Source of the DNA: Orbus sasakiae
GTDB taxonomy: Bacteria > Pseudomonadota > Gammaproteobacteria > Enterobacterales > Orbaceae
Direction: 5' to 3'
Length of the DNA stretch: 64,000 nucleotides
Assembly (NCBI RefSeq): GCF_039542345.1
Contig: NZ_BAABHY010000006.1
Coordinates: forward strand, 1 to 64,000
Numbering within the stretch: position 1 is the stretch's first letter; every line of letters starts with the position of its first letter. Positions 18,644 through 27,665 of the stretch are shown here, piece after piece. The notes below the pieces were generated by a model. The model worked only from the letters and a program-made list of their open reading frames with translations, ran no database searches and was not told where the DNA came from. The translations under genes and the position numbers were made by a program.

Positions 18644-18984
18644 TAGCGCACCTCAATTTCAGTTGTATTTTTTTGATTAGATTGTGATTTTAAATAATAA
18701 GTAAGTTCTAAAAGGAGTTTTTCTTTACTGATGGTAAATTGCATTGAATCAATAGTAATACGCGGTTCCCACTGCGTTAATGCCATAACAGTTGCTGACA
18801 TGATTTTTAATTGTGTTGCAGTGTGATTAGGGTGATCAATTAAGAAAAATAGCATTGAACCATAATCACGGCGTTCTACTCTTGAACCAATAGGCGTTAA
18901 GATAATATCTTTTATGGATTGTTTTATGTGGGCATCATCTGTTAATGTTCTGCCTGTTATGCTATTCATGCCTAAATAACTCAT
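18643..18984 (-). CDS. W: P2 gpW-like baseplate protein (gp25 family)
   Basis: The 113-aa protein resembles T4 gp25 lysozyme-like wedge proteins. The GMNSITGRTLTD start and the LTPIGSRVERRDYGS motif, which carries the conserved R-x-x-x-x-G-S core, are clear. It overlaps V and J by a few bases. Confidence 0.93.
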   Translation of the reverse strand: MSYLGMNSITGRTLTDDAHIKQSIKDIILTPIGSRVERRDYGSMLFFLIDHPNHTATQLKIMSATVMALTQWEPRITIDSMQFTISKEKLLLELTYYLKSQSNQKNTTEIEVR

Positions 18985-19619
18985 TTAGGACCACCTGTTG
19001 ATTGATTGCCTGTTGCAACACCACCGTGTATATGTGTATGAACAACCACACCGTTAGAAGATAATTCACCGTTTTTATGGATGACATTACCAGTAATCTC
19101 ACCAGTATTAGCACCACTACCGCCACCAGTAGCCCCAAATGATTGGAAAGTGATGTGATTACTGCATTCGACCAGAGGCGTTAATAAACTGATTTTCATG
19201 CCAGCTTTAGCCGTGATTTGCTCGCTTGCATCTATTAAAGCTGTTTTAATGCCTTTAATGGTTAACGTACTTGTTTCAGGTTCATATTCAAATGTTGCAC
19301 CGTCCGGGAACTCGACAAAATGCCCGTCATTGGATGATGATGGTGCCGGATAGTTATCACAATATAAGCTAGGAAGCACACAACCTAATTCTAAATTACC
19401 ATTAGGGCTTAAGATAAAGACTTGTTCGCCCACACTTGGGCTCCACCAAGTACGGCTTTTTCCTGCTCGATGAGTAAACCAAGGAAGCCAGGTGGTAATG
19501 ATTTCACCGGAACGGACTTTAACCCGATCACCGTTAACCTTATAAATGGTTCCCTGGCGTATCAGGTTGCTAATCATTCGTTTAAGTTCTGCCAATTCGG
19601 CTGGATGATATGTATTCAT
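18981..19619 (-). CDS. V: P2 gpV-like baseplate spike
   Basis: The 212-aa membrane-piercing spike has an N-terminal OB-fold region (about 10-95), a GEQVFILSPNGNLELGCVLPSLY segment and a C-terminal beta-helix with a Gly-rich stretch. The tail end VVHTHIHGGVATG carries HxH residues, the iron-binding tip seen in P2 gpV. It is the first gene of the V-W-J-I-H operon. Confidence 0.92.
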   Translation of the reverse strand: MNTYHPAELAELKRMISNLIRQGTIYKVNGDRVKVRSGEIITTWLPWFTHRAGKSRTWWSPSVGEQVFILSPNGNLELGCVLPSLYCDNYPAPSSSNDGHFVEFPDGATFEYEPETSTLTIKGIKTALIDASEQITAKAGMKISLLTPLVECSNHITFQSFGATGGGSGANTGEITGNVIHKNGELSSNGVVVHTHIHGGVATGNQSTGGPK

Positions 19620-19666
19620 GGTACATATCTTTAAGATTAAGACGTTAAAAGGGAAGTTAGGTAATT

Positions 19667-19685
19667 TGTAACTGACTGTTTTACA
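19667..19685 (-). promoter_or_regulatory. Ogr-type late activator site upstream of V
   Basis: TGT-N13-ACA, flanked to give TTGT...ACAA, is centred 57 bp before the V start. If the start site were 55 bp from the centre, the V leader would be nearly absent, so the transcript start may sit a little differently. Confidence 0.6.
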
Positions 19686-19691
19686 AGTTAC

Positions 19692-20153
19692 CTATGAGTG
19701 ATGTGCTAAGTGTGCGAGTGTAATTTGTTCGATCATCATTAAATCAGCATGATTTATACCTAATAACTCACGCTTAGGATAGATAATTCGATATTCTGCT
19801 TTTCTATTTACTCTATCTCTTAACCCATACTGGTGTACTTTTGCTATTTCCTGAACGTTCCCTAAAAAACTAACCGTAGCACTGTTTGCATTAGCGCTAA
19901 TTTTGAGATACTTAATTGTACGTATTTTAGAGAACATCTTACGCTTTATTTTTCCTTGTTTTCCTCGGAGTTTTTGTTGTTTTCTTGGTGTGAATGGCGT
20001 TCCGTCAGGTTGAACTTGAGCAATCATACGTTTGCGATTACTTTCTCGCAATTTTTTAGCCATTTCACGAGCCAATTTTGTTCTACTCTGTGAATTTAAT
20101 TGGCTCAATATCCCATCGGTATATTGATGGTACTGTCTTAATACATCTGACAT
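19692..20153 (-). CDS. S: P2 gpS-like tail completion protein
   Basis: The 153-aa protein belongs to the phage virion morphogenesis family. It has the basic MIAQVQPDGTPFTPRK and VHQYGLRDRV motifs typical of gpS. It overlaps R by 16 nt, as in P2. Confidence 0.9.
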   Translation of the reverse strand: MSDVLRQYHQYTDGILSQLNSQSRTKLAREMAKKLRESNRKRMIAQVQPDGTPFTPRKQQKLRGKQGKIKRKMFSKIRTIKYLKISANANSATVSFLGNVQEIAKVHQYGLRDRVNRKAEYRIIYPKRELLGINHADLMMIEQITLAHLAHHS

Positions 20154-20584
20154 ATTTCAACCGCCCAAGTTGGAATCATATCTTCCGGTGATTTATCGTC
20201 AAGATGTTTGTACTCTAATCCACTGTCACCATTTTGCACAATAACCCTTTCGGTTAATGATAAGGTAATCCCAACATCACAACTCTTATTATTTAATTGT
20301 TCTATTTCAAGTTTTATTGCATCTTGACGTAAATCACTATTACCCATTTTCTCATTTTGATGAACATACATCCAGGCAATAATAGGCACCATTAAATAAT
20401 CAATTGATTCCGCATAATCTAAAATAATAATATTAAGTTTATATTGATATTCAAAACTTAAACTTTTAGCAGCAGTAGCGATTACATCACTATCCTCTAT
20501 AAATATATGTAGTTTATCGGGATTATTTTTTATTAATAAACTATGTTGTTCAAGTAATTCACGGATCTGTTCGGGCTTTTTCAT
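20138..20584 (-). CDS. R: P2 gpR-like tail completion protein
   Basis: The 148-aa protein starts MKKPEQIRELLEQHSLLIKNNPDKL and contains YKLNIIILDYAESIDYLMVPIIAWM, both like P2 gpR. It acts with S in joining tail and head. It overlaps the Rz1 gene upstream. Confidence 0.88.
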   Translation of the reverse strand: MKKPEQIRELLEQHSLLIKNNPDKLHIFIEDSDVIATAAKSLSFEYQYKLNIIILDYAESIDYLMVPIIAWMYVHQNEKMGNSDLRQDAIKLEIEQLNNKSCDVGITLSLTERVIVQNGDSGLEYKHLDDKSPEDMIPTWAVEICQMY

Positions 20585-20840
20585 ATTGTTGTTCCTGACA
20601 CTGAATAATCATATCGACTTGGTCAGCACAAAAGAACCAAGCTTTTTTTAGTATACTGATCTCATCTAACAATGATTGGTTATCACTTAGTTCATTATTT
20701 TGAATTGTGCACAGCTCCACCTTCGGACAAGAGTTTTCTATAATGATCACTTCCTTTGATGGTGTATGGTCTACTGTACAAGCGGATAACATCGTCAGGC
20801 AAAGCAGTATTAGCCCATAATTTAAGTTGTTCATTTTCAT
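20559..20840 (-). CDS. Rz1-like spanin lipoprotein (LysC)
   Basis: The 93-aa protein has a lipoprotein signal with lipobox MLSAC (about 17-21), placing it in the outer membrane. The gene starts inside the Rz gene in another frame and runs past its end, the nested Rz/Rz1 layout. It is longer than lambda Rz1 and has three further Cys pairs in a VELCTIQ / FFCADQ / QCQEQQ tail. With Rz it would disrupt the outer membrane at lysis. Confidence 0.8.
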   Translation of the reverse strand: MKMNNLNYGLILLCLTMLSACTVDHTPSKEVIIIENSCPKVELCTIQNNELSDNQSLLDEISILKKAWFFCADQVDMIIQCQEQQYEKARTDP

Positions 20841-21153
20841 TGGTTAACCTTGCTAACTGTTTTGATTGTTCATCAATTAAGACTTGGGATTGCTCATTTT
20901 TTTGACGTAATAAAATTAAACTATCTTGATTGTTGATATTTTTCTGTTTTAAGGTATCAATAGTTTGATTATTGGTTATGATAGTGCCCTTAAGTTCACC
21001 AATTTGTTCCGACTGTGATAAGTTTTTTTTCTCTAATGAATCAATAACACTATTCATAAAAAAAATAGCAACAAGCAATAAAATAATAGCGATCCCAGCA
21101 ACAGGAATAAGCCAATTAACATATTTATTAATGAGTTGCTTTAATAGATTCAT
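20695..21153 (-). CDS. Rz-like inner-membrane spanin
   Basis: The 152-aa protein has one N-terminal membrane helix (about 14-34) followed by a long coiled coil (about 38-110), the standard i-spanin plan. The Rz1 gene is embedded in its 3' part. Its start overlaps the endolysin gene. Confidence 0.83.
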   Translation of the reverse strand: MNLLKQLINKYVNWLIPVAGIAIILLLVAIFFMNSVIDSLEKKNLSQSEQIGELKGTIITNNQTIDTLKQKNINNQDSLILLRQKNEQSQVLIDEQSKQLARLTNENEQLKLWANTALPDDVIRLYSRPYTIKGSDHYRKLLSEGGAVHNSK

Positions 21154-21715
21154 ACGTTTCCTTTATCTTTTCATCATAACGATTTTTTTTATAGTTAGAA
21201 CCATTATAAAGACGGGCAAACGTTGCATAATCATGTTCTTGAAGTGCAACAATCATTTTGCTATTTGTTTTTAGAGAGATAAACCGGATAAATGCTTCAG
21301 TTTGTTTTAACTCGTTTTCGCTCATCTGATTTTCAAAATCTTGTGCTGATTGATAGCCTAATGTTTGCCAATGGAACCCCATAATTTGAAACAAGCCAAA
21401 ACTGGTTGATTCTATGGCGCAGCCTTCATTAATCTGTTTTGCCATCTCTAATCGATAATTTTCACGTAGACCACCTTGATAACCACCCGGCGTTTTATTG
21501 ATCAATAAAGGGTATTGATTAGATAGCTCATCAACATTGAAGCCTTGTTTTTTAAGTTGTTTATAAAAAACGTGACGCTCAAATAAAACAATCGGTTTAT
21601 TTGGTGCAATAAATCCTTTAGAGCCAGCCTCGACTTTTGTAATCGTTAATAATAATGAGTAATCAACACCAAGTAATAACGCACTTTCTTTTAAATATTT
21701 AGTGATCGTAGTCAT
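21128..21715 (-). CDS. Phage endolysin (N-acetylmuramidase family)
   Basis: The 195-aa protein fits the DUF3380-type N-acetylmuramidase family. The motifs KVEAGSKGF (with the likely catalytic Glu), PIVLFERHVFYK, CAIESTSFGLFQIMG and YATFARLYNGSNY are diagnostic. There is no signal peptide, so it relies on a holin. It stands in the place of P2 gene K but comes from a different lysin family. Confidence 0.88.
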   Translation of the reverse strand: MTTITKYLKESALLLGVDYSLLLTITKVEAGSKGFIAPNKPIVLFERHVFYKQLKKQGFNVDELSNQYPLLINKTPGGYQGGLRENYRLEMAKQINEGCAIESTSFGLFQIMGFHWQTLGYQSAQDFENQMSENELKQTEAFIRFISLKTNSKMIVALQEHDYATFARLYNGSNYKKNRYDEKIKETYESIKATH

Positions 21716-22026
21716 AGTATTTTTACCTTTTTATTTTGACGGGGCGCAGTTGCTTTGGACTGCCAAAACAAATGGTAAATAAATTGCGAGATATTACCTT
21801 TTGTTTTGAACATGCAGATAAACACGAGTAAGTTCATAAAGGTTTGCGCTGTTTGTGCTTGTGATAATTGATTAAAGAAGATCAAAATAGCAACGGCAGC
21901 ACTAGAACAGACTAATCCCCATGCAAGTAAGGCATAACTTAGTTTATAGTTGCTTTGGCCACGTTGATAAAGGAATAAACGTATTGCAATCGCAAGGCAA
22001 ATTGCAGCATTAGTTAATAAAATCAT
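21712..22026 (-). CDS. Putative holin (three-helix membrane protein)
   Basis: The 104-aa protein has hydrophobic helices at about 1-18, 29-51 and 62-85 and a basic tail (RQNKKVKIL). It overlaps both the endolysin and the next membrane gene by 4 nt. This resembles the phage_holin_3 class. Its role as holin or antiholin relative to the next gene cannot be decided from the sequence. Confidence 0.7.
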   Translation of the reverse strand: MILLTNAAICLAIAIRLFLYQRGQSNYKLSYALLAWGLVCSSAAVAILIFFNQLSQAQTAQTFMNLLVFICMFKTKGNISQFIYHLFWQSKATAPRQNKKVKIL

Positions 22027-22394
22027 ATTCTCCCCCTTATGATTTTAATGAGTGAGGCTAAATCCTGATTTAAAATCAGTAACAATAGTTGAGTGGCAAG
22101 GATTGAAACGAGTAAAGCGCCAAGGCTTAACGGTGTTTTATCAGATAGATCTTGCGGAAGTATGCCACATAATACCGTTGTCATTAGGTCAGCAAAAAGG
22201 ATCCCAATGACGAATGAGGCAAAGAAAAGCGCAATACTCTTAAACCGTCCTAGTTCTTTTCGTCCAACAATTAATAACGTTGCACCACATAAAGCGCCAA
22301 GTACTGAACCAGCATCAAGGTTAGGAAAGAGCGCAGTAATAGAAATTGCGCTAATTAGTGCGGTACTGGTTGTTGTGGTTGCTGGTTCGGCCAT
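22023..22394 (-). CDS. Putative phage holin
   Basis: The protein (123 aa from the start MAEPATTTTSTAL) has three hydrophobic helices and matches the enterobacterial 'putative holin' pattern MAEP...TAL. The frame is open to 22445, but that start would lie inside gene X. Two membrane genes in a row before the endolysin suggest a holin plus modulator pair. Confidence 0.75.
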   Translation of the reverse strand: MAEPATTTTSTALISAISITALFPNLDAGSVLGALCGATLLIVGRKELGRFKSIALFFASFVIGILFADLMTTVLCGILPQDLSDKTPLSLGALLVSILATQLLLLILNQDLASLIKIIRGRI

Positions 22395-22398
22395 GATA

Positions 22399-22602
22399 TT
22401 AATCCCATAATTTAACTTGTTTTTGCTGTGCTTGTGGTACGACATCAGGAATAATGACTCGTGTTCCTAATGGTAATTTTGCTGGTAACTGACAAAGCTT
22501 AGGATTGTTGTTATAAATCATTTCAACTAATCCCTTTGTACGTCCAAATAATCGATAGGCGATCTCGTCGACAGTTTCATTCTGTTCGGAATAAATAATC
22601 AT
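22399..22602 (-). CDS. X: P2 gpX-like tail protein (LysM-type)
   Basis: The 67-aa protein has a LysM-like domain: DEIAYRLFGRTKGLVEMIYNNNPKL then LPLGTRVIIPD. This is the P2 X family of tail proteins. It starts directly after L. Confidence 0.92.
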   Translation of the reverse strand: MIIYSEQNETVDEIAYRLFGRTKGLVEMIYNNNPKLCQLPAKLPLGTRVIIPDVVPQAQQKQVKLWD

Positions 22603-23073
22603 TTAAACCAATTCCATTGTTGAACGTGACTTACCTAAAATATCCCGAATTGCATATCTTGCGTCCCGATAGAGATCACCGGCGCTTTGTTGTTCCGGTT
22701 CAATTTGTTTGACAGCTTTAGCCGTGGCATCATAATTTAAATAACGGTCATTAATTAAAGCATTCGCCCAGCAGTAAACCGCGTGTTTATAGAGATGTAG
22801 ATATTTAGATTTACCATCAATTAACTCTTCGGTTAACTCATCAACTGAATTAACACCTTGTGCCTGCTGTATTAATCGCCACTGCGTTAAATCATTATTA
22901 ACGGTGATAATTGCAGATATGATGGCATTTTTTAAACGTTCGGTTGTTACTGTTCCATCAATCCGTTGTGCTTCACGGACTTTTTTTATTTTAATATTCG
23001 GAAAAAATGACATATTAGTGATCTCAACATCTTCCGATTCATTCGCTTTTGATATTGCAGTAAAATCACTCAT
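22603..23073 (-). CDS. L: P2 gpL-like head completion/stabilisation protein
   Basis: The 156-aa protein contains LKNAIISAIITVNNDLTQWR and the family's YKHAVYCWANALINDRY and TGDLYRDARYAIRDI-type core. It seals the filled head. A strong hairpin precedes its gene. Confidence 0.9.
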   Translation of the reverse strand: MSDFTAISKANESEDVEITNMSFFPNIKIKKVREAQRIDGTVTTERLKNAIISAIITVNNDLTQWRLIQQAQGVNSVDELTEELIDGKSKYLHLYKHAVYCWANALINDRYLNYDATAKAVKQIEPEQQSAGDLYRDARYAIRDILGKSRSTMELV

Positions 23074-23090
23074 ATTAAACCTTTATTAAT

Positions 23091-23148
23091 CAGCGGTGGA
23101 CAAGGGCGCCAAAGTACTTAAAAAGTATTTATTGCCCTTGTGCCGCTG
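23091..23148. other. Long hairpin between gene M and gene L
   Basis: CAGCGG pairs with CCGCTG, CAAGGGC (23101-23107) with GCCCTTG (23134-23140), and an inner AGTACTT with AAGTATT. There is no T run directly after it on the minus strand. It sits in an otherwise tightly packed head operon, suggesting an RNase processing site, attenuator or translational control element. Confidence 0.75.
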
Positions 23149-23168
23149 TGGTGTGAGGGTTCACCCGG

Positions 23169-23816
23169 TTAAGAATTGGCGTTTTCGATCGCCTTTTCTA
23201 ATTCTTTAATTGCTGTTTTAACGCCTGAACTTTCATCTAGTTCAAGTGCTCGTTTTAAATACCCTAAAGCCTGTTCTGGTTGTTCATTTCTTAATGCATA
23301 GCCAATAGCTTTATTAAATTTAGCTCGCACTTGATCGAACATATCTTTATCAGCAACTAAATCAGAAAATTTTAATAAAGTAGTAATATCAACATCTTTC
23401 TTATTGCTGACTTGGGTTAATGTTGTATTGGCTAACTCTTCAGCAATTAGCGTTGCAGTTTGACGCTGATATTCATCAGGTGTTACCCATTTATGTTTAA
23501 GCGCGTGCTGTGCCAATGGATAGGCTAACTCGAACTGTTTAGTATCAATCATCCAGACCAGTAAACGCATAAATACATCATCTTGCTGTGCATTATCTGA
23601 ACTTAATACACCATTTATCCAATCCATATATTCAGGAATGAGGATTTTTTTAAGATCAATTTTAGCTTCCGTTGATTGGAATTTTTTTAGGCGAATACGA
23701 TCATTATTGAGTTTAGCAAGCATCATTTCATAAGCATTGGTTGCTTTGATGTTGGTGGCATTACGCTCTTTTTGAGCGTAATGCTTGGCTAAAAACTTTT
23801 GAGCCGGTGATGTCAT
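23169..23816 (-). CDS. M: P2 gpM-like small terminase subunit
   Basis: The 215-aa protein begins MTSPAQKFLAKHYAQK and contains RIRLKKFQSTEAKIDLKK and VLSSDNAQQDDVFMRLLVWMID, as in the P2 M family. Its C-terminal third carries a TPR-like stretch. It recognises cos with the large subunit P. Confidence 0.92.
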   Translation of the reverse strand: MTSPAQKFLAKHYAQKERNATNIKATNAYEMMLAKLNNDRIRLKKFQSTEAKIDLKKILIPEYMDWINGVLSSDNAQQDDVFMRLLVWMIDTKQFELAYPLAQHALKHKWVTPDEYQRQTATLIAEELANTTLTQVSNKKDVDITTLLKFSDLVADKDMFDQVRAKFNKAIGYALRNEQPEQALGYLKRALELDESSGVKTAIKELEKAIENANS

Positions 23817-23824
23817 GAATCCCC

Positions 23825-24838
23825 CTATTTATAAACAATATTTTCTAGTAAGCATCCAGCATCATAGCGTTCGATAACAAATGATTCGTTAGCCGATTGG
23901 AAATCTTCAATACGATCACGTTTTGGATTATCAATAATATGACGGCGTGCGGTACCATTTTGAATATAGATAGCAAGGTTACTAAATGAAGTAATAAGCA
24001 TTGCACCTTTAGGGAAGTAGGGAATTCGGTAAGCTGGTAACTCACCAATTGATTTTGTGGCTAATAGCAATTGTCCGGCGACTTTTTCACTGTTTTTATC
24101 AGCATCATTAACAATTGGGAAATACTTATCAAAAAGGAGACCACGGCCACAAAGAACTACAAGATCAGTACTATCAGCATAAACAGGGTCAATCAGTGTT
24201 TCAACCGCATCATAAACCAAGGCATCAACATTTTTGTAATCACCACTACCAGAAGAATCTAGAAGGATTTTACCAGGTGTTTTTGTACCTTCATTCATAA
24301 CACGTTCAGGCGCATCTTCACGGTATTTTTGTAACCAGCCTTTATTAACGTCTTGTAATAGTGGATTTGCCGTACGATTTGATGTTGCCGCTCGGCTGGT
24401 ACCATTTAAACCGATCATAATACGATCGAGTGCTTTTTGGCGGATAAGTGCATCACGTAAAATCGTTTGGAAGTTCTTTTTATGGCGCCAAGCATCCAAT
24501 TTAGCGTAGCGAATTGATGTATCATAGTTAGTTTGTTCACAACGATAACCATATTTACTTAAATCTGAAATATCAGCCGCTTCACGTTCTTTAGTTGTGG
24601 TGTCAGTTGTACTTGCAGTTGTACCAGATACACCCACACCCACTTTTTCACCCTCTTGGGCATCAACAAATTCAAATCCAATTTTGTTCAAAAATTCAGA
24701 TGATTGTTGCGTTCGTTTTTCCAACTTTTGTTGCACTTCAGGATCAACGGCAAACTCTTCACTTGCATTATCAATACCATTAAGTTGGGCAATACGTTGT
24801 TTAAATCCATTAAATAGCTTTCGGGTATCGTTTCTCAT
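23825..24838 (-). CDS. N: P2 gpN-like major capsid protein
   Basis: The 337-aa protein starts MRNDTRKLFNGFKQRIAQLNGI and contains KLDAWRHKKNF, IMIGLNGTSRA and a C-terminal NESFVIERYDAGCLLENIVYK, all P2 gpN features. It builds the T=7-type shell with the O scaffold. Confidence 0.95.
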   Translation of the reverse strand: MRNDTRKLFNGFKQRIAQLNGIDNASEEFAVDPEVQQKLEKRTQQSSEFLNKIGFEFVDAQEGEKVGVGVSGTTASTTDTTTKEREAADISDLSKYGYRCEQTNYDTSIRYAKLDAWRHKKNFQTILRDALIRQKALDRIMIGLNGTSRAATSNRTANPLLQDVNKGWLQKYREDAPERVMNEGTKTPGKILLDSSGSGDYKNVDALVYDAVETLIDPVYADSTDLVVLCGRGLLFDKYFPIVNDADKNSEKVAGQLLLATKSIGELPAYRIPYFPKGAMLITSFSNLAIYIQNGTARRHIIDNPKRDRIEDFQSANESFVIERYDAGCLLENIVYK

Positions 24839-24898
24839 TGTTCAGTTCCTATAAAATTCTGTTTCTTGTGGTAATCAAGTAATTTAATCAATTATTTA

Positions 24899-25726
24899 CT
24901 AGCAATCTGTTTCTACTTCAGCCGATCCACCTGTCGAAATAGGGCGTACAGGAGCATCAGGAATATCACTTAATAGCGCTTTATACTCATCATTTTGTTT
25001 TTTAATGGTATTCAATTCACTGTTTAGCTCGTGGATTTTTAATTCCAATTCAGTAAAACACTGTTTTGTTTGAGTAAAGAATTGCTCGACAATTTCGCCT
25101 AACTGTACAAACTTACCAGAATCTTTTTCTGATTTGTTTTTAAACAAACTTGTTAGGCGCTCAATCATGGCACCAAATGCAGCTTCTTGAGGTTCGTCAT
25201 TTTCAAACTCTAAGATTGTTTCTTCCGCAACAGTGAATAGGTTATTAGGGGCTTGTTTTCGGCTTAATAATGGATTTACTTTTGCACTTGCACTAAACTC
25301 CAAAAATTCAGTACCTAAACTTGCAGGGTCATCCGTAACAGCCAGTCCAACAAGGTAAGCTTCACCCGTATCGGCAAACTCAAGATTAACTTCAATTGAT
25401 GTATAAACTTTTTGTTTGCTCTTATTCATCTCAATAAGATCTTCGGTTGGCTCGATCTGTGCCAGTAATGATAATTTTCCAGCTAATGGACCTTCGTTAA
25501 TCAATTCTGTTTTTACGGCAAGTACATCACCGTAACGCTTAAATGAACTTTCTGGGTGGTAGCCTTTAATATGCTCTAAATTAATACGGGCTCCATAAAC
25601 TTTTGGATCGTAGTTTTTAGCCATTTGTTCAATCCAAGAGCGTTGTATTTTTCGTCCATCAGTTGTTGCACCTTCAACGGCTACACGAAACCATTTTGAT
25701 TTGAATTTTTTTGCTGTTTTACTCAT
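24899..25726 (-). CDS. O: P2 gpO-like capsid scaffold/protease
   Basis: The 275-aa protein has an N-terminal protease domain (KSKWFRVAVEGATTDGR, then GARINLEHIKGY with the conserved His, and VYTSIEVN with the putative Ser) and a C-terminal coiled-coil scaffold (about 205-250). It is the first gene of the rightward-reading head operon O-N-M-L-X. Confidence 0.93.
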   Translation of the reverse strand: MSKTAKKFKSKWFRVAVEGATTDGRKIQRSWIEQMAKNYDPKVYGARINLEHIKGYHPESSFKRYGDVLAVKTELINEGPLAGKLSLLAQIEPTEDLIEMNKSKQKVYTSIEVNLEFADTGEAYLVGLAVTDDPASLGTEFLEFSASAKVNPLLSRKQAPNNLFTVAEETILEFENDEPQEAAFGAMIERLTSLFKNKSEKDSGKFVQLGEIVEQFFTQTKQCFTELELKIHELNSELNTIKKQNDEYKALLSDIPDAPVRPISTGGSAEVETDC

Positions 25727-25803
25727 ATAAGAAGATCCTTAACGGGAACGGTTATTTTGCTTTATGGTGTAGTGCAAGCGAAAAGAGAGCAATTAAGCAC
25801 ATT

Positions 25804-25822
25804 TGTAATTCATTGTTTTACA
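25804..25822. promoter_or_regulatory. Ogr-type activator site shared by divergent O and P
   Basis: TTGT-N13-ACAA lies between the divergent O and P operons, 87 bp from O and 60 bp from P. Being a dyad it could serve both promoters. Its sequence, TGTAATTCATTGTTTTACA, resembles the sites before FI and V. Confidence 0.65.
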
Positions 25823-25881
25823 ACCCTAACAACCATTAAAAATCGCTAATGATAGGTAAATTGACGGCATGAGGAGAGTTC

Positions 25882-27663
25882 ATGAAAAACGTCAATTTAT
25901 TAGATCATTTAATTAGTGAAGATATCGACCCAAGGCGAACGGCAAGATCGTTATATTGGGCTGGATATCGCATTAAGCGTATTGCTGAATTGCTTAATGA
26001 AAAGGCTAATACAATTCATAGCTGGAAACGCCGTGATAAATGGGATGAATCATCAACTTTAGAACGTATTAATGGCGTTCTTGAAGCGCAATATATTCAT
26101 TTAGTGATAAAACCTAATAAAGAGGGGCGAGATTTCAAAGAAATTGATTTATTAAGCCGGCAAATAGAACGTACGGCCAGAATTGAAAAATATCAAAATG
26201 GCGGTAATGAAACTGATCTCAATCCAAATATTGCCAATCGTAATACAAAACCAAAGCAGAAACCTAAAACCAATTTATTATCAGAAGAGCAGATTGAGAA
26301 GTTAAATGAACTGTTTAATGATGGTTTATACGATCATCAACGGGTTTGGTATCGTGCCGGTTTGCAAAATCGTATTCGTAACATTAATAAATCACGCCAA
26401 ATTGGGGCAACTATGTTTTTTGCCCAAGAGGGTGCCGTAGATGCGGTAAATACTGGACGAAATCAGATATTTTTATCCGCTTCAAAATCTCAAGCCTTCC
26501 AATTTCGTCAATATATTGTTGATTTTTTCCATGGTATAGATATGGATCTAAAAGGGGAAGTTATCCACTTACCCCATAATGATGCACGAATGTATTTTTT
26601 AGGTACCAATGCTAAAACAGCACAAAGCTATCATGGTAATTTATATCTAGATGAATATTTTTGGATTAATCAATTTTTAAAACTAAGAAAAGTTGCTTCA
26701 GGAATGTCGAGCCAAAAACGTTGGCGGCAAACTTATTTTTCAACACCATCTAGCATTAATCATGAAGCTTATAAATTTTGGACTGGTGAGCTGTTTAATA
26801 AAGGTCGACGTAAAGAAGATAGAATTAGTGTTGATATTTCACATAATGCTTTAAAGAATGGTTCGTTATGTGCTGATGGGCAATGGCGCCAAATCGTTAC
26901 GATTGAAGATGCTGAGCGATTAGGTTTTGATTTATTCGATATTAATCAGTTAAAACTTGAATATAGTCCGGAAGAGTTTGCCAACCTATTTTTATGTAAT
27001 TTTATTGATGATTCATCATCTGTCTTTCCGCTATCAAGCTTACAACCCTGTATGGTCGATTCATGGGAAATATGGGATGACTATAAACCGTTTGCCTTAC
27101 GCCCTCTTGGTGAGCGCCCTGTTTGGATTGGATATGATCCTTCTCATACTGGTGATAGTGCCGGATGTGTCGTTGTTTCTCCGCCAATGGTTGAAGGGGG
27201 TAAATTTAGAGTAATTGAAAAACATCAATGGACGGGGATGGACTTTGCAGCACAGGCTGAAGCAATCAGAAAAATGACAAAACGCTATAACGTGACTTAC
27301 ATTGGTATTGATGCAACAGGACTTGGTGAAGGCGTTTATCAGCTAGTGAAACAATTTTACCCTGCAGCCGTTGCCTTTAAATATTCAATCGAAGTGAAAC
27401 AACGCTTAATCCTAAAAATGCAAGATGTCATTCGTCGTCAACGTTTGGAATTTGATGCTGGATGGACAGATTTAGCACAATCATTTATGGCAATTCGTAA
27501 AACATTAACTGCTAGCCAGCGTTATGTAACGTATGTCGCCGATCGCAATGATGAAGTTTCTCATGCTGATATTGCATGGGCAACGATGCATGCAATTTAT
27601 AATGAGCCGCTTGAAAGTCTTGGCGGTGCAAACAGTAATAGTGGTTATATGGGAGTATTTTAA
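25882..27663 (+). CDS. P: P2 gpP-like large terminase subunit
   Basis: The 593-aa protein packages DNA. An N-terminal helix-turn-helix (ARSLYWAGYRIKRIAELLNEK...IHSWKRRDKWDE) is followed by the ATPase region (NKSRQIGATMFFAQE as the Walker A-like segment, YLDEYFW as Walker B) and a C-terminal RNase H-like nuclease with Asp residues in GYDPSHTGDSAG and GIDATGLGEGV. The length equals P2 gpP. It is the first gene of the P-Q operon. Confidence 0.95.
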   Translation: MKNVNLLDHLISEDIDPRRTARSLYWAGYRIKRIAELLNEKANTIHSWKRRDKWDESSTLERINGVLEAQYIHLVIKPNKEGRDFKEIDLLSRQIERTARIEKYQNGGNETDLNPNIANRNTKPKQKPKTNLLSEEQIEKLNELFNDGLYDHQRVWYRAGLQNRIRNINKSRQIGATMFFAQEGAVDAVNTGRNQIFLSASKSQAFQFRQYIVDFFHGIDMDLKGEVIHLPHNDARMYFLGTNAKTAQSYHGNLYLDEYFWINQFLKLRKVASGMSSQKRWRQTYFSTPSSINHEAYKFWTGELFNKGRRKEDRISVDISHNALKNGSLCADGQWRQIVTIEDAERLGFDLFDINQLKLEYSPEEFANLFLCNFIDDSSSVFPLSSLQPCMVDSWEIWDDYKPFALRPLGERPVWIGYDPSHTGDSAGCVVVSPPMVEGGKFRVIEKHQWTGMDFAAQAEAIRKMTKRYNVTYIGIDATGLGEGVYQLVKQFYPAAVAFKYSIEVKQRLILKMQDVIRRQRLEFDAGWTDLAQSFMAIRKTLTASQRYVTYVADRNDEVSHADIAWATMHAIYNEPLESLGGANSNSGYMGVF

Positions 27664-27665
27664 CA

